Shown piece after piece: positions 34,431 to 43,499 of a stretch of 64,000 nt of DNA. The position numbers and the translations under genes are program-made. This stretch comes from an uncultured Pelagibacteraceae bacterium (lineage in GTDB: Bacteria; Pseudomonadota; Alphaproteobacteria; Pelagibacterales; Pelagibacteraceae), in the NCBI GenBank assembly GCA_902628495.1, contig CACONH010000003.1:1-64000 (forward strand), written 5' to 3'. The notes beneath the pieces were generated by a model that was not told the origin of the DNA, did no database searches, and was given only the letters and a program-made list of their open reading frames with translations. Every line of letters starts with the position of its first letter. Positions within the stretch are counted from its first letter, which is position 1.

Positions 34431-35583
34431 CACCCCAGATAAGATAATTTATAGATTTTATAATTCTAGAAATAACATTGAGTTTTTTTATATCTTCAAA
34501 TGCATAAACTTTAAATTCATTGATAATTTCATCCTTATATAAAATTTTTAAAATTCCTAACTCTTGATCCTTTTCTATTGGTGCAAGTATGGGTCCATTG
34601 TATTCAATATATGCCTCTAGGTGTTTTTTTCTAGCTTTTGGAATTGTTTTATATATATCGTTTTTTACGTAAACTTGAACTTTATCTTTTTTACCTAACC
34701 ATACATCTAAATTGGAAATTTCTTCATCAGTTTTAGCTATTTGAATTGTATCAAAGTTAGTTAAACCCCATGTTAAAAGTTTTTTTGATTGCCTAGATCT
34801 TGAATTTTTAGTTTCAAATCCACTACCTACTGCTATTAATCTTCTCTCTCCTTTTTTAATTGAACTAGCTAATGAATATTTTTCTACAGCAAGGTATCCG
34901 GTTTTAATACCATCAGCACCATAATTTTTGTATAATAATGGATTTCTATTTCCTTGCGTAATTGGATCTCCCCCAGTTCGATCCCATGTAAAAGTTTTTT
35001 CCTTAAAATAAGAATAATAAACAGGATAGTTTTTAATTAAATAATTTGACATTAATAGAATATCTTCAACAGTAGAATAATTATCTGGATCATTTATTCC
35101 AGAGGAGTTTGTAAAATTAGTATTTATCATTCCAATTTCTGCAGCTTTAGAATTCATCATTATCGCAAATTCTTCCTCCGTACCAGCAACACCTTCCGCT
35201 AAAGCAACACAGGCATCATTACCAGATGCAATTATTATTCCTTTTAATAAATCTTCTATTGATACTTCATCTCCAACCATAATAAACATCGATGAATATC
35301 CTGATTGTGAAAGTCTCCATGCATTTTCTGAAACCATTACTTTGTCATCAAGATTTAAATCCCCACTTTTTAACAAATCAAATACAACTATTGACGTCAT
35401 TATTTTTGTCATTGACGCAGGATAAATAGATCTTTGAATATCTTTTTCATAAAGAATTTCTCCTGACAAATAATCTTGTAAAATTGCAGTTCTAGCATTT
35501 ATATCAAAAGCGGAAACAGAGGCATTTGTTGACCAAAAGTAAGAAAAAAAACAATAAAATATAAATTTTTTAAATTTATCCAT
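34423..35583 (-). CDS. D-alanyl-D-alanine carboxypeptidase (penicillin-binding protein 5/6 type)
   Basis: Periplasmic serine enzyme that trims peptidoglycan pentapeptides. After a signal peptide (MDKFKKFIFYCFFSYFWS) the three active-site motifs appear in order: YPASMTKIM (S-x-x-K), ASGNDACVALAEG (S-G-N) and GIKTGYLAVEKYSL (K-T-G). A C-terminal beta domain of about 100 residues follows. I start at the ATG at 35583 rather than a TTG eight codons upstream, because the ATG gives the standard 8-base overlap with the RlpA-like gene and a cleaner signal peptide. It is dacA/dacC-like. Confidence 0.93.
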   Translation of the reverse strand: MDKFKKFIFYCFFSYFWSTNASVSAFDINARTAILQDYLSGEILYEKDIQRSIYPASMTKIMTSIVVFDLLKSGDLNLDDKVMVSENAWRLSQSGYSSMFIMVGDEVSIEDLLKGIIIASGNDACVALAEGVAGTEEEFAIMMNSKAAEIGMINTNFTNSSGINDPDNYSTVEDILLMSNYLIKNYPVYYSYFKEKTFTWDRTGGDPITQGNRNPLLYKNYGADGIKTGYLAVEKYSLASSIKKGERRLIAVGSGFETKNSRSRQSKKLLTWGLTNFDTIQIAKTDEEISNLDVWLGKKDKVQVYVKNDIYKTIPKARKKHLEAYIEYNGPILAPIEKDQELGILKILYKDEIINEFKVYAFEDIKKLNVISRIIKSINYLIWGDV

Positions 35584-36328
35584 TTTTAATAATTTCAATA
35601 TTTTCAAAGCCTAAAGTTCTTATACTATAAAATGCCTTTTGTAGAGAATTAATATTATTATAAGGACCTAATATAATTCTATGTGTATTCTTGGAGATAG
35701 ACAAAATATTCACGATTTGTATGTCTGTTTCTGTCATTATTCTTTTTTTTAGATCTTTGGCATTTTCAAGAAAGTAAAATTCAGCTACTTTAATTACATA
35801 TGAAAACTTGCTAACTTTTGTATCTTTTACTTTTTCTTTTTTAGATGAGTTTAAATCATTAATACTTATTGTGTCGACTGGGGCTTTATTGGCTACATTT
35901 TTTTCTTCTTCAAAAGTTTTGGATTTCTTTGCTAGAAAAATCGAATTATTTTTAATTTCTTTTATCTCAATATAAGGTTGGTCATAATTTATTTTTAACT
36001 CATCTGAAATGCGTTTAGACACAATTGAGTTATAAAAGTCCAAATTTTTTATTTTTCTTGAAACATTTCCAACTAGAGATTTATTGTTTAAAAGATTGGT
36101 AATCTTAACTTTTGTGCCTCTAGATAAATAGCTATGATGAATATCTAAACTTCTTATATCAATTTTTTTTTTTGTTATTTTATTTTTTATAAGTTCGTCT
36201 GAGTAGATTAGTGTAAATCCTTTGTTAACATAAATATTATTGTCATAATTAACTTTTTTATTAACAGTTTCTAATTTACATCCTGAAAATATAAAAAATA
36301 TTAAAATTATAAAAATTTTATAATTCAT
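35576..36328 (-). CDS. RlpA-like SPOR-domain lipoprotein, catalytic site apparently lost
   Basis: A 250-residue lipoprotein: the signal peptide ends in a lipobox (I-F-S-G-C), a double-psi-beta-barrel-like segment follows (SRGTKVKITNLLNNKSLVGN), and the C-terminus carries a SPOR domain (SYVIKVAEFYFLENAKDLKK ... RIILGPYNNINSLQKAFYSI) that binds denuded peptidoglycan at division sites. True RlpA transglycosylases have V-N-D-R-G-P-F after the barrel strand; here the region reads GNVSRKIKNLDFYNS, so catalysis is unlikely. It sits between mltB-like and dac genes, the normal rlpA place. The start is ATG 36328; a TTG two codons earlier is possible. Confidence 0.75.
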   Translation of the reverse strand: MNYKIFIILIFFIFSGCKLETVNKKVNYDNNIYVNKGFTLIYSDELIKNKITKKKIDIRSLDIHHSYLSRGTKVKITNLLNNKSLVGNVSRKIKNLDFYNSIVSKRISDELKINYDQPYIEIKEIKNNSIFLAKKSKTFEEEKNVANKAPVDTISINDLNSSKKEKVKDTKVSKFSYVIKVAEFYFLENAKDLKKRIMTETDIQIVNILSISKNTHRIILGPYNNINSLQKAFYSIRTLGFENIEIIKNG

Positions 36329-37319
36329 TTTCAAATTTGTTTTTTAGTGTGCACACAGCGATTGCAAATCTTAGAGACCTATTCCATTTTAAAACTCTAT
36401 CATAATTTGGAAATACCAAATAAGCAGGTCTTAACTTATTATTATTTTTAACAATATCACTATCAGGTGTTATTACAGCTACTTTTACGTTATCACCTAT
36501 GTTTAAATTTTCAAATTCTTTAATATATTTTTTATAATATTTGAATTTTCTTTTATGTTTTATTTTTTTTGCTGACGTATTTAATAATTTTCTAGGAATA
36601 TTTTCATTTAACTCAATATTAAAAAAACATGGCTCATTTTTTCTCCAACCAATTTTATTTAAATAATTTGCTGCAGAGGCAAAAGAATCTTCGGCTTCTT
36701 TTAATTCAATAATCGAATTATTATTATAGTCTATGGCATAATTAGAGATTGTAGTTGGCATAAACTGAAAATTACCAAAGGCACCAGCCCATGAGCCAAA
36801 TAAAATGTCTTTATCAACTTTGTTTTGGTCAATCAACTTCAGTATTGTAATTAATTCATTTGAAAAAAATTCACTTCTCCGTTTGTCGTAACTTAAAGTT
36901 GCTAATGATGAAATTATATCCATTTTACCTAAATACGTACCATAGTTTGTCTCAATACCCATTAAGGCTAGTAAAAGTTCTTTTTCAACTTTGAATTCTT
37001 TGTCAACAATATTAATTAAATTTTTATTTTTTTTATAAATTCTTTTACCTTTTTTGACTTTATCTTTAGATGTTCTCTTTGAAACATAGGTTTTTGTATC
37101 TTCATAAAATTCTGGTTGATATCTGTCATACTCAATTACTTTAGGGAGAAAAATTGCATTATTCATGACTGCATCAACGGTTTTTTCTGAAATACCTTCA
37201 TTAATAGCTTTTTTTTTAAATTCTACAATCCAAGAGCTAAATTTTTCATCAGAATTAACCTTGGTAAAAGTTATCAACATTAAAAGTAATGACGAGATTA
37301 TAATACTAATTTTTCTCAT
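36318..37319 (-). CDS. lytic murein transglycosylase (MltB/SLT family)
   Basis: Cleaves peptidoglycan glycan strands in the periplasm. A 333-residue protein with a signal peptide (IIISSLLLMLITFTKVNS), then SSWIVEFKKKAINEGIS, DRYQPEF, LLALMGIETNYGTYLGK with the catalytic glutamate, SLATLSYDKRRSEFF, and SWAGAFGNFQFMPTTISNYA, the hallmark of the MltB group. The C-terminal domain is less conserved. It overlaps the RarD-like gene by 14 bases and the RlpA-like gene by 11. The cell-wall genes form one block with dac. Confidence 0.92.
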   Translation of the reverse strand: MRKISIIISSLLLMLITFTKVNSDEKFSSWIVEFKKKAINEGISEKTVDAVMNNAIFLPKVIEYDRYQPEFYEDTKTYVSKRTSKDKVKKGKRIYKKNKNLINIVDKEFKVEKELLLALMGIETNYGTYLGKMDIISSLATLSYDKRRSEFFSNELITILKLIDQNKVDKDILFGSWAGAFGNFQFMPTTISNYAIDYNNNSIIELKEAEDSFASAANYLNKIGWRKNEPCFFNIELNENIPRKLLNTSAKKIKHKRKFKYYKKYIKEFENLNIGDNVKVAVITPDSDIVKNNNKLRPAYLVFPNYDRVLKWNRSLRFAIAVCTLKNKFENEL

Positions 37320-38178
37320 ATAAATTATTTAAATAAATCAATACGGCAATCCATATTATTATAAAACTAATAAACTTTTCAAAAGAAAATATCTCTCCAT
37401 AATAAAAATATCCTAACAAAAATTGAAAGGTTGGTGTTATATAAAATATCATACCTGTGGGTCCAAGACCAGATAACTCAACACCTTTAACATACAAAAA
37501 TAGTGGTATAACAGTTATAGGTCCAGCTAAAACTAATAAAAACATCATTGAAATATTATTTGTAGAAAAATAATTAACCTCAATATTAAATAAATAAATT
37601 AGGGCTATAAGTGCAAAAGGGAATATAAAAAAACTTTCTACCAATAAACCAATATCAGTATCAACTTTAATTAATTTTCTACAAACATTATATAGTGACC
37701 AAGATATAGCAACTGTTAAACCTATCCAAGGTATAGTCTTAAATTCATATAGCATATAAAATATTGAGCATAAAACTAATATGATTGATAAGATTATTTT
37801 AAAATTTAGTTTTTCCTTAAAAAATAAGTAACCAAAAAAAACACTCATAATAGGCATTATGAAATAGCCAAAACTAGCATTTATAATTTGATTAGTTGAA
37901 ACTGCATATATCCAAACGGACCAATTTGTAAGAATTAAAATTGAAGATAAAAATAATGTAAATATTTTTTTAGATGATTTTAAAATAATAAGAAACTTCT
38001 GCCATTTAAATAGAAAAAAAGTTGTAATTAATAAAAATATTGTTGTCCATAAACATCTATGTATGACTAATTCGAACGGACCTACAAAAGATAAAGATCT
38101 AAAATAAATTACTCCAATTACACCCCACCAAAAAGATCCTAAACTACTGAGAATGATACCTTGATTAAATTTTTTCAT
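37306..38178 (-). CDS. RarD-like EamA-family permease
   Basis: A 290-residue membrane protein with about ten helices. The N-terminus KKFNQGIILSSLGSFWWGVI, then HRCLWTTIFLL and the LTNWSVWIYAVSTNQIINAS stretch with SFGYFIMPIMSVFFGYLFFKE, is the RarD pattern. The C-terminal half has GPITVIPLFLYVKGVELSG and GPTGMIFYITPTFQFLLGY. I start at the ATG at 38178; a TTG eight codons upstream is unlikely. RarD proteins are linked with chloramphenicol resistance in some species, but the natural substrate is unknown. Confidence 0.88.
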   Translation of the reverse strand: MKKFNQGIILSSLGSFWWGVIGVIYFRSLSFVGPFELVIHRCLWTTIFLLITTFFLFKWQKFLIILKSSKKIFTLFLSSILILTNWSVWIYAVSTNQIINASFGYFIMPIMSVFFGYLFFKEKLNFKIILSIILVLCSIFYMLYEFKTIPWIGLTVAISWSLYNVCRKLIKVDTDIGLLVESFFIFPFALIALIYLFNIEVNYFSTNNISMMFLLVLAGPITVIPLFLYVKGVELSGLGPTGMIFYITPTFQFLLGYFYYGEIFSFEKFISFIIIWIAVLIYLNNLYEKN

Positions 38179-38283
38179 ATAATTATGACTTATTAGGGAC
38201 AATTACACTTAAAATATCTTAAGATATAGTAAAAAACTTATTATGTTGTAGAAATATTTTTTTTAAATATAAATGTCTGGAGT

Positions 38284-38373
38284 GGAGAGATGGCTGAGCG
38301 GTTGAAAGCACCGGTCTTGAAAACCGGCAAAGGGGCAACTCTTTCCTGGGTTCGAATCCCAGTCTCTCCGCCA
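38284..38373 (+). tRNA. tRNA-Ser (UGA)
   Basis: A 90-base class II tRNA with a long variable arm and encoded CCA. The acceptor stem is GGAGAGA with TCTCTCC, the anticodon arm CCGGT-CTTGAAA-ACCGG gives anticodon TGA, and the T arm holds GGTTCGAATCC. Its last base is directly followed by the stop codon of the opposing sdhE gene. Confidence 0.97.
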
Positions 38374-38631
38374 CTAAAATTTTTTAAATTTTTCAATTAT
38401 ATCTATTAAATTTTTGTCTTTAATATTGTCTAATGATTCTTTTTTTTTAAAAGAAATTAATGTTTCATCATCCATATTGACAAACGTGTCCAAAATTTTC
38501 AGTGTGTCTTCATTTAGCTCGTCTATAAAAGATTTAACAAAAGCAGTCATTAATATGTCCATTTCTTTTGTACCTCTATAAGAAGCTCTATAAATAATTT
38601 TATTTTTAAGATCTTCTTTATTTTGTGACAT
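38374..38631 (-). CDS. sdhE: succinate dehydrogenase assembly factor 2 (FAD assembly factor SdhE)
   Basis: Small helical protein that helps attach FAD to the succinate dehydrogenase flavoprotein. The signature Y-R-G-T-K-E-M-D matches the family R-R/Y-G-x-x-E-x-D motif needed for flavinylation (IIYRASYRGTKEMDILMTAF). It has 85 residues, normal. Its stop abuts the tRNA-Ser 3' end without a gap, and it is divergent from recG with 16 bases between the starts. The sdhE-recG pairing is typical of alphaproteobacteria. Confidence 0.9.
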   Translation of the reverse strand: MSQNKEDLKNKIIYRASYRGTKEMDILMTAFVKSFIDELNEDTLKILDTFVNMDDETLISFKKKESLDNIKDKNLIDIIEKFKKF

Positions 38632-38647
38632 GGATATATAAGTAATT

Positions 38648-40687
38648 ATGTCTAATTATGAATACTTGTTATCAGATATCAATAAAATTAATGGTATTGG
38701 CACCAAAACAGCCAAATTATTTAGAAAAAAAAATATTAATACTATCTTTGACTTATTATGGAATTTGCCAAGAGATATAATAGATAGGAGCGATTTAAGA
38801 AAAGTAAATCAACTTCAAATTGGCAAAATACAAACTATATCCGTTGATGTAATTAAATATAATTTTCCTAGAGTTAGAAATCTACCTAACAGAGTATTAT
38901 GTGAAGATGAAACAGGAAAATTGGATTGCATTTTCTTTAATAGTTACGAAGGATACATCAGGAAAATATTACCTTTAAACTCAAAGGTAATAATAAGTGG
39001 TAAAATTAATTTTTATAAAAACAGATATCAAATTACAAATCCAACATACTTAGGGAATAATATAAATAGTATCAAGAAGGTTGATACAAAATATAGTTTA
39101 ACAGAGGGATTAAATGAAAAAAAATACAACAAAATTATTAGCGAAGTTTTAACTAAAATCCCAGATTTAAACGAGTGGTTAAATAAAAATATTAGTAATA
39201 AATTTGAAAATATAAAATGGAGAGATGCAATTATTCAGCTACATGACCCAAAAAATTTAAATAAGAAGGGTTCTTTTTACAAAAGATTAGTTTTTGATGA
39301 AATTTTATCAAGTTTTTTAATTAATTCGAAAATAAGAAAATCAGTAAAAAAATTAAAGAAAACTAAAAAAAAATTTAGTTCAAATAATATTAAACATATA
39401 ACAAACAAAATAGAATTTGAACTCACTGGGGATCAATTAAAAGCAATAAATGAAATTAACGATGATTTGAGATCTGAGCAAAAAATGTTCAGACTTTTAC
39501 AAGGTGATGTAGGTAGTGGAAAAACAATTGTCGCTCTAACTTCAATTTTAAATGTTATAACTAGCAAATTTCAGGTTGCTTTTATGGCTCCAACCGAAAT
39601 ATTGGCACAACAACATTATGCCTTAGCTAAGAGCTTACTACCTGATAATGTAAAAATTGATATATTAACAAGTAAAACGGATAATAAAATTCGAAAAAAA
39701 ATTATTAGTGATCTTGAAAATCATCAAATTGATTTATTAATAGGAACTCACTCTTTATTCCAAAATAAAATAAATTACAAAAAATTGGGATTAATTATTA
39801 TTGATGAACAACATAAATTTGGAGTAAAACAAAGAAAGAAGCTATCTGATAAGGGTGGTAAAAATTGTGATATATTAGTTATGTCAGCAACGCCAATTCC
39901 TAGAACTATGATTATGACAATTTTTGGCGATATGGATGTTTCAATTATAAAAAACAAACCTAAAAATCGTAAAGAGATAACCACACTAAGTAAATTAGAT
40001 AAAAAAATTAACGAAATATTAGTATTTTTAAAAAAACAAGTAAAAAATGGAAATCAAATTTTTTGGGTTTGTCCATTGATCGAAGAGTCAAAAAAAGTAG
40101 ACCATCAATCATCTGTTAGTAGATATGAATATTTAAAAAAAAACTTTTCAAATAGAGTTGGTATACTTCATGGAAATTTAGACAAAAGTAAAAAAGAAAA
40201 AATTTTAAATGATTTTCTAAATAAAAAAATTGATATTTTGGTTTCTACAACTGTTATTGAAGTGGGTATAGACTTTCCAAACGCCAATGTAATAGTTATA
40301 GAAAATGCAAACAAATTTGGATTATCACAACTACATCAATTAAGAGGCAGAGTTGGTCGTGGTGATAAAGAAGCATATTGTATATTAATGTTTAAATCTA
40401 ACTTGAGTGAGAATGCAAAAAAAAGAATTAAAATATTAAAAAGCAGTAATGATGGTTTTAAGATATCAGAAGAAGATATGAAGCTGAGAGGGTATGGAGA
40501 TTTGTTAGGTTTCAAACAAAGTGGAATACAAAGTTTTAGAATTGCTGATCCAATACTAAATGAAGACCTTTTTTTTCTGGCTGAGCAAGAAGTTAAAAGA
40601 ATTGAAGTTACAAATGAAAATATTGATAACTATATGCCCTTATTAAAAATGTATGATAGGGCTGATATACTAAACGACCTAGTTTAA
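38648..40687 (+). CDS. recG: ATP-dependent DNA helicase RecG
   Basis: Branch-migration helicase that remodels stalled forks. The 679-residue protein has an N-terminal wedge/OB domain (NKINGIGTKTAKLFRKKNI; PNRVLCEDETGKLDCIFF), Walker A LLQGDVGSGKTIVAL, LMSATPIPRTMIMT, the DEQH box (LIIIDEQHKFGVKQRKKL), and the C-terminal LHQLRGRVGRGDKEAYC with KLRGYGDLLGFKQSG (the translocation motif). It is complete. The stop interlocks with the DUF502 gene's stop in TTAA (40684-40687). Confidence 0.96.
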   Translation: MSNYEYLLSDINKINGIGTKTAKLFRKKNINTIFDLLWNLPRDIIDRSDLRKVNQLQIGKIQTISVDVIKYNFPRVRNLPNRVLCEDETGKLDCIFFNSYEGYIRKILPLNSKVIISGKINFYKNRYQITNPTYLGNNINSIKKVDTKYSLTEGLNEKKYNKIISEVLTKIPDLNEWLNKNISNKFENIKWRDAIIQLHDPKNLNKKGSFYKRLVFDEILSSFLINSKIRKSVKKLKKTKKKFSSNNIKHITNKIEFELTGDQLKAINEINDDLRSEQKMFRLLQGDVGSGKTIVALTSILNVITSKFQVAFMAPTEILAQQHYALAKSLLPDNVKIDILTSKTDNKIRKKIISDLENHQIDLLIGTHSLFQNKINYKKLGLIIIDEQHKFGVKQRKKLSDKGGKNCDILVMSATPIPRTMIMTIFGDMDVSIIKNKPKNRKEITTLSKLDKKINEILVFLKKQVKNGNQIFWVCPLIEESKKVDHQSSVSRYEYLKKNFSNRVGILHGNLDKSKKEKILNDFLNKKIDILVSTTVIEVGIDFPNANVIVIENANKFGLSQLHQLRGRVGRGDKEAYCILMFKSNLSENAKKRIKILKSSNDGFKISEEDMKLRGYGDLLGFKQSGIQSFRIADPILNEDLFFLAEQEVKRIEVTNENIDNYMPLLKMYDRADILNDLV

Positions 40688-41298
40688 TTTGATGGATCTG
40701 ATGTACCTGCAGAAACTATAAATTTTGAAGCTTCTTCGAATGACATATCCAAATAGATCACTTCATCTTTAGGATACATTAGTAAAAATCCACTAGTGGG
40801 ATTAGGAGTGGTTGGTACAAATACATTAATCATTTGCTTGTTGACTTTTTTGCTAATTTCACCATCATTTTCTTTTGTTGCAAACCCGACTGCCCAAGAG
40901 CCTTTTTTTGGGTATTCAACTAAGACTACGCTTTTTTTATCTTTACCTGTTGAAGTAAAACTTTGTGTCATTTGACCTATTGCAGAATATATAGTTCTCA
41001 GAATAGGTATCTTTTTAAATATATCATTAATTAATGAAACTATTCTTTTTCCAAAAAATGATAAAGAAATTCCACCAACAATAATTATTATAATAACGGA
41101 TAATAAAATTTCTAAGCCTGGTATCGAAAAAGGTAAATAACTATTTGGATTAATTTCATTCGGAAGAAGTTTGGATGAAATTTTAATTAAAAAAATTGTT
41201 AAATATAAAGTAAATCCAATTGGTACAAGAACCACAATGCCAGCTAAAAAATAATTTCTTAATCTAGCCAAAATAGAGATTTTTTTTTTATCAGACAT
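40684..41298 (-). CDS. DUF502 family membrane protein
   Basis: A 204-residue protein with two membrane segments: NYFLAGIVVLVPIGFTLYLT near the N-terminus and a longer one with LEILLSVIIIIIVGGISLSF near 70. The diagnostic middle stretch is IPILRTIYSAIGQMTQSF, followed by VVLVEYPKKGSWAVGFATKE and VFVPTTPNPTSGFLLMYPKDEVIYLDMSFEEASKFIVS. The function of DUF502 is unknown; a plant homolog is linked to membrane trafficking. A possible 25-residue membrane peptide gene lies just upstream. Confidence 0.9.
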   Translation of the reverse strand: MSDKKKISILARLRNYFLAGIVVLVPIGFTLYLTIFLIKISSKLLPNEINPNSYLPFSIPGLEILLSVIIIIIVGGISLSFFGKRIVSLINDIFKKIPILRTIYSAIGQMTQSFTSTGKDKKSVVLVEYPKKGSWAVGFATKENDGEISKKVNKQMINVFVPTTPNPTSGFLLMYPKDEVIYLDMSFEEASKFIVSAGTSDPSN

Positions 41299-41299
41299 A

Positions 41300-41377
41300 T
41301 TAGTTGTAAGATGAATAAATAACGAAAATTAATGCGATAATAAACAAAAATAATAATATTTTATTGTTTAAATTCAT
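41300..41377 (-). CDS. possible 25-residue membrane peptide
   Basis: A tiny open frame whose TAA stop lies one base before the DUF502 start codon. The product is almost entirely one hydrophobic helix (ILLFLFIIALIFVIYSS) with a short N-terminal M-N-L-N-N-K. The tight junction with DUF502 is in keeping with operon style here. An ORF this short can easily occur by chance in AT-rich DNA, so support is weak. Confidence 0.3.
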   Translation of the reverse strand: MNLNNKILLFLFIIALIFVIYSSYN

Positions 41378-41419
41378 ATATATTTTATAAATTATCATTA
41401 ATACAAGAAAATAATTATT

Positions 41420-42238
41420 ATGGATAGAAGAAAATTTCTAAATTTAGTTGGTTGTGGATGCTGCGGTTATTTTCTTACATCATGCGGTACAGTGCCAATA
41501 ACAGATAGAAAACAATTAAAGCTAATACCAGAAGCAAAACTAAATGCACAAGCTGCTAAATTATACGAGAAAGTTAAAGAAAAAGAGAAATTAAGTGATG
41601 ATATAAAATCACTAAATCTTATTAAGGAAATTGGTAAAAAAATGGAAGACTCAATTAGCCAGTATTTTGAGAGTAAAGATATTCCAGACCCAACATCTAA
41701 TTTTCAATGGGAATATATATTAATAGATAATAAAAAAATGAAAAATGCTTGGTGTATGCCAGGTGGAAAAATAGCTGTTTATACAGGTATGCTAGAAATT
41801 ACAAAAAATGAAGATGGGCTAGCAGCTGTGATGGGTCATGAAGTTGCCCATGCAGTAGCTAAACATTCTGTTGAAAGAGCAAGCAGAGGTGTTGTTTTAC
41901 AAACAGGTACCCAATTATTAGATATTTTTTCCGGAGGAAAACTCTCACAAGTTAATAGAACGACAGGTATGGATACTGTTGGACTATTGTCTAAAATTGG
42001 AATTATGAACCCTTTTACTCGTAAACAAGAGTCTGAAGCAGATTACCTGGGTTTAATTTTTTCATCACTTTCGGGATATGATATTAGAGAAACTATAAAA
42101 ATCTGGGAAAGAATGAAGGAGGCTAACAAAGGTAAGGAGCCACCTGTTTTTATGAATACACACCCATCATCGAAACAAAGAATTGAAAATATTAATGGGT
42201 GGATTGATAAAATAAGATATGAATATCCACCAATTTAG
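41420..42238 (+). CDS. M48-family metalloprotease, lipoprotein with Tat-like signal
   Basis: Periplasm-facing zinc protease of 272 residues. The N-terminus DRRKFLNLVGCGCCGYFL has an R-R-K-F-L Tat-like motif and leads into a lipobox (FLTSC, near Cys 22). The catalytic motif is VMGHEVAHAVAKHSVERAS (H-E-x-x-H), with the third ligand glutamate in RKQESEADYLG. The ending THPSSKQRIENI is characteristic of the family. It resembles LoiP/YggG- and Oma1-type quality-control peptidases. The cysteine run CGCC is unusual. Confidence 0.92.
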   Translation: MDRRKFLNLVGCGCCGYFLTSCGTVPITDRKQLKLIPEAKLNAQAAKLYEKVKEKEKLSDDIKSLNLIKEIGKKMEDSISQYFESKDIPDPTSNFQWEYILIDNKKMKNAWCMPGGKIAVYTGMLEITKNEDGLAAVMGHEVAHAVAKHSVERASRGVVLQTGTQLLDIFSGGKLSQVNRTTGMDTVGLLSKIGIMNPFTRKQESEADYLGLIFSSLSGYDIRETIKIWERMKEANKGKEPPVFMNTHPSSKQRIENINGWIDKIRYEYPPI

Positions 42239-42250
42239 TTATTTACTAAA

Positions 42251-42326
<76 letters not shown>

Positions 42327-42377
42327 ATAAAGAAGTGACTTTTATAGTGATTATTTTTTAATTATCAATGCGAAATT

Positions 42378-43490
42378 TTATAACTTATTAGCATATTTCC
42401 TATAAAACTTGGTAAAAGTACCTCTTTTAATATTCTTTCTAATTTCATACATTAATTCTTGATAAAAATTAATATTATTTAATGTAAGAATCATAGAGCC
42501 CAACATTTCATTGGTGTTGAATAAGTGATTAATATAATTTTTAGAGTATTTATTTAAATCGAATAATTTTACTGATTCATCGAGTGGTTTGTTGTCTTTT
42601 TTGTATTTTGCGTTTCTAATATTCACTCTTCCATTCCAAGTAAATGCTAGGCCCGTTCTTCCAGCTCTAGTTGGTAATACACAATCAAACATATCAACGC
42701 CGCGCATTACAGATCCAAGTATATCTGAAGGTGTTCCAACACCCATTAAATACCTAGGTTTATTGATAGGCATGTAGTTCTTAAGATAATCTAAAACCTT
42801 AAACATCTCTTTTTGAGAGTCTCCTACGGCCAATCCACCTATAGCATATCCATCAAACCCGATTTTTGTTAGTTCTTTTAATGACTTTAATCTAAGATCA
42901 TTAAATAAACCTCCTTGAACAATACCAAAGAGGGCTTTGTGTTTATTTCTTCCAAATTCTTTTTTTGATCGTTTCGCCCATTCAGTTGATAGATTTACAG
43001 CATTCAAAATCTTGTCATAGCTTAATGTTTTTCTTGGACATTCATCTAGTACCATAACAATATCTGAGTTTAGTTTTTTTTGTATTTTAATACTTTGTTC
43101 TGGGCTTAATATGAATTTTTTTCCATCAATATGAGAATTAAATATTGCACCTTTAGATCTATCAATTTTGTTTAACTTAGATAATGACATAATTTGATAA
43201 CCACCAGAATCAGTTAAGATTGGAACTTTACAGTTCATAAAATTATGTAGACCGCCAGCTTTTTTAACTCTATCTGCACCGGGTCTAATCATTAAATGAT
43301 AGGTATTAGATAATACAATTTGACTTCCAGCCTTAACAACATCTTTAATAAATGTACCTTTAACAGTTGCCTGGGTTCCAACTGGCATAAATACTGGAGT
43401 ATTTATTGTACCACGGCTAGTATTTATTTTTCCAAGTCTTGCAAATTTTTCTTTTTTAAGAACATTAAAATTAAATTTTTTTAATGTCAT
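42378..43490 (-). CDS. tgt: queuine tRNA-ribosyltransferase (tRNA-guanine transglycosylase), zinc ligands missing
   Basis: Exchanges guanine 34 for preQ1 in GUN-anticodon tRNAs. The 370-residue protein keeps the active core: TPVFMPVGTQATVKG, LTDSGGYQIMSL (acid/base Asp 94), FGIVQGGLF, YAIGGLAVGDS, and DMFDCVLPTRAGRTG with the nucleophile Asp 269. The C-terminal zinc site is lost: in E. coli the ligands are Cys302, Cys304, Cys307 and His333; here, aligned after IRNAKYKKDNKPLDE, the positions read Val307, Leu309, Leu312 and Asn338. The rest of that domain (NFYQELMYEI) aligns. It may be zinc-independent or unusually folded. Confidence 0.92.
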   Translation of the reverse strand: MTLKKFNFNVLKKEKFARLGKINTSRGTINTPVFMPVGTQATVKGTFIKDVVKAGSQIVLSNTYHLMIRPGADRVKKAGGLHNFMNCKVPILTDSGGYQIMSLSKLNKIDRSKGAIFNSHIDGKKFILSPEQSIKIQKKLNSDIVMVLDECPRKTLSYDKILNAVNLSTEWAKRSKKEFGRNKHKALFGIVQGGLFNDLRLKSLKELTKIGFDGYAIGGLAVGDSQKEMFKVLDYLKNYMPINKPRYLMGVGTPSDILGSVMRGVDMFDCVLPTRAGRTGLAFTWNGRVNIRNAKYKKDNKPLDESVKLFDLNKYSKNYINHLFNTNEMLGSMILTLNNINFYQELMYEIRKNIKRGTFTKFYRKYANKL

Positions 43491-43499
43491 TAATTAAAA

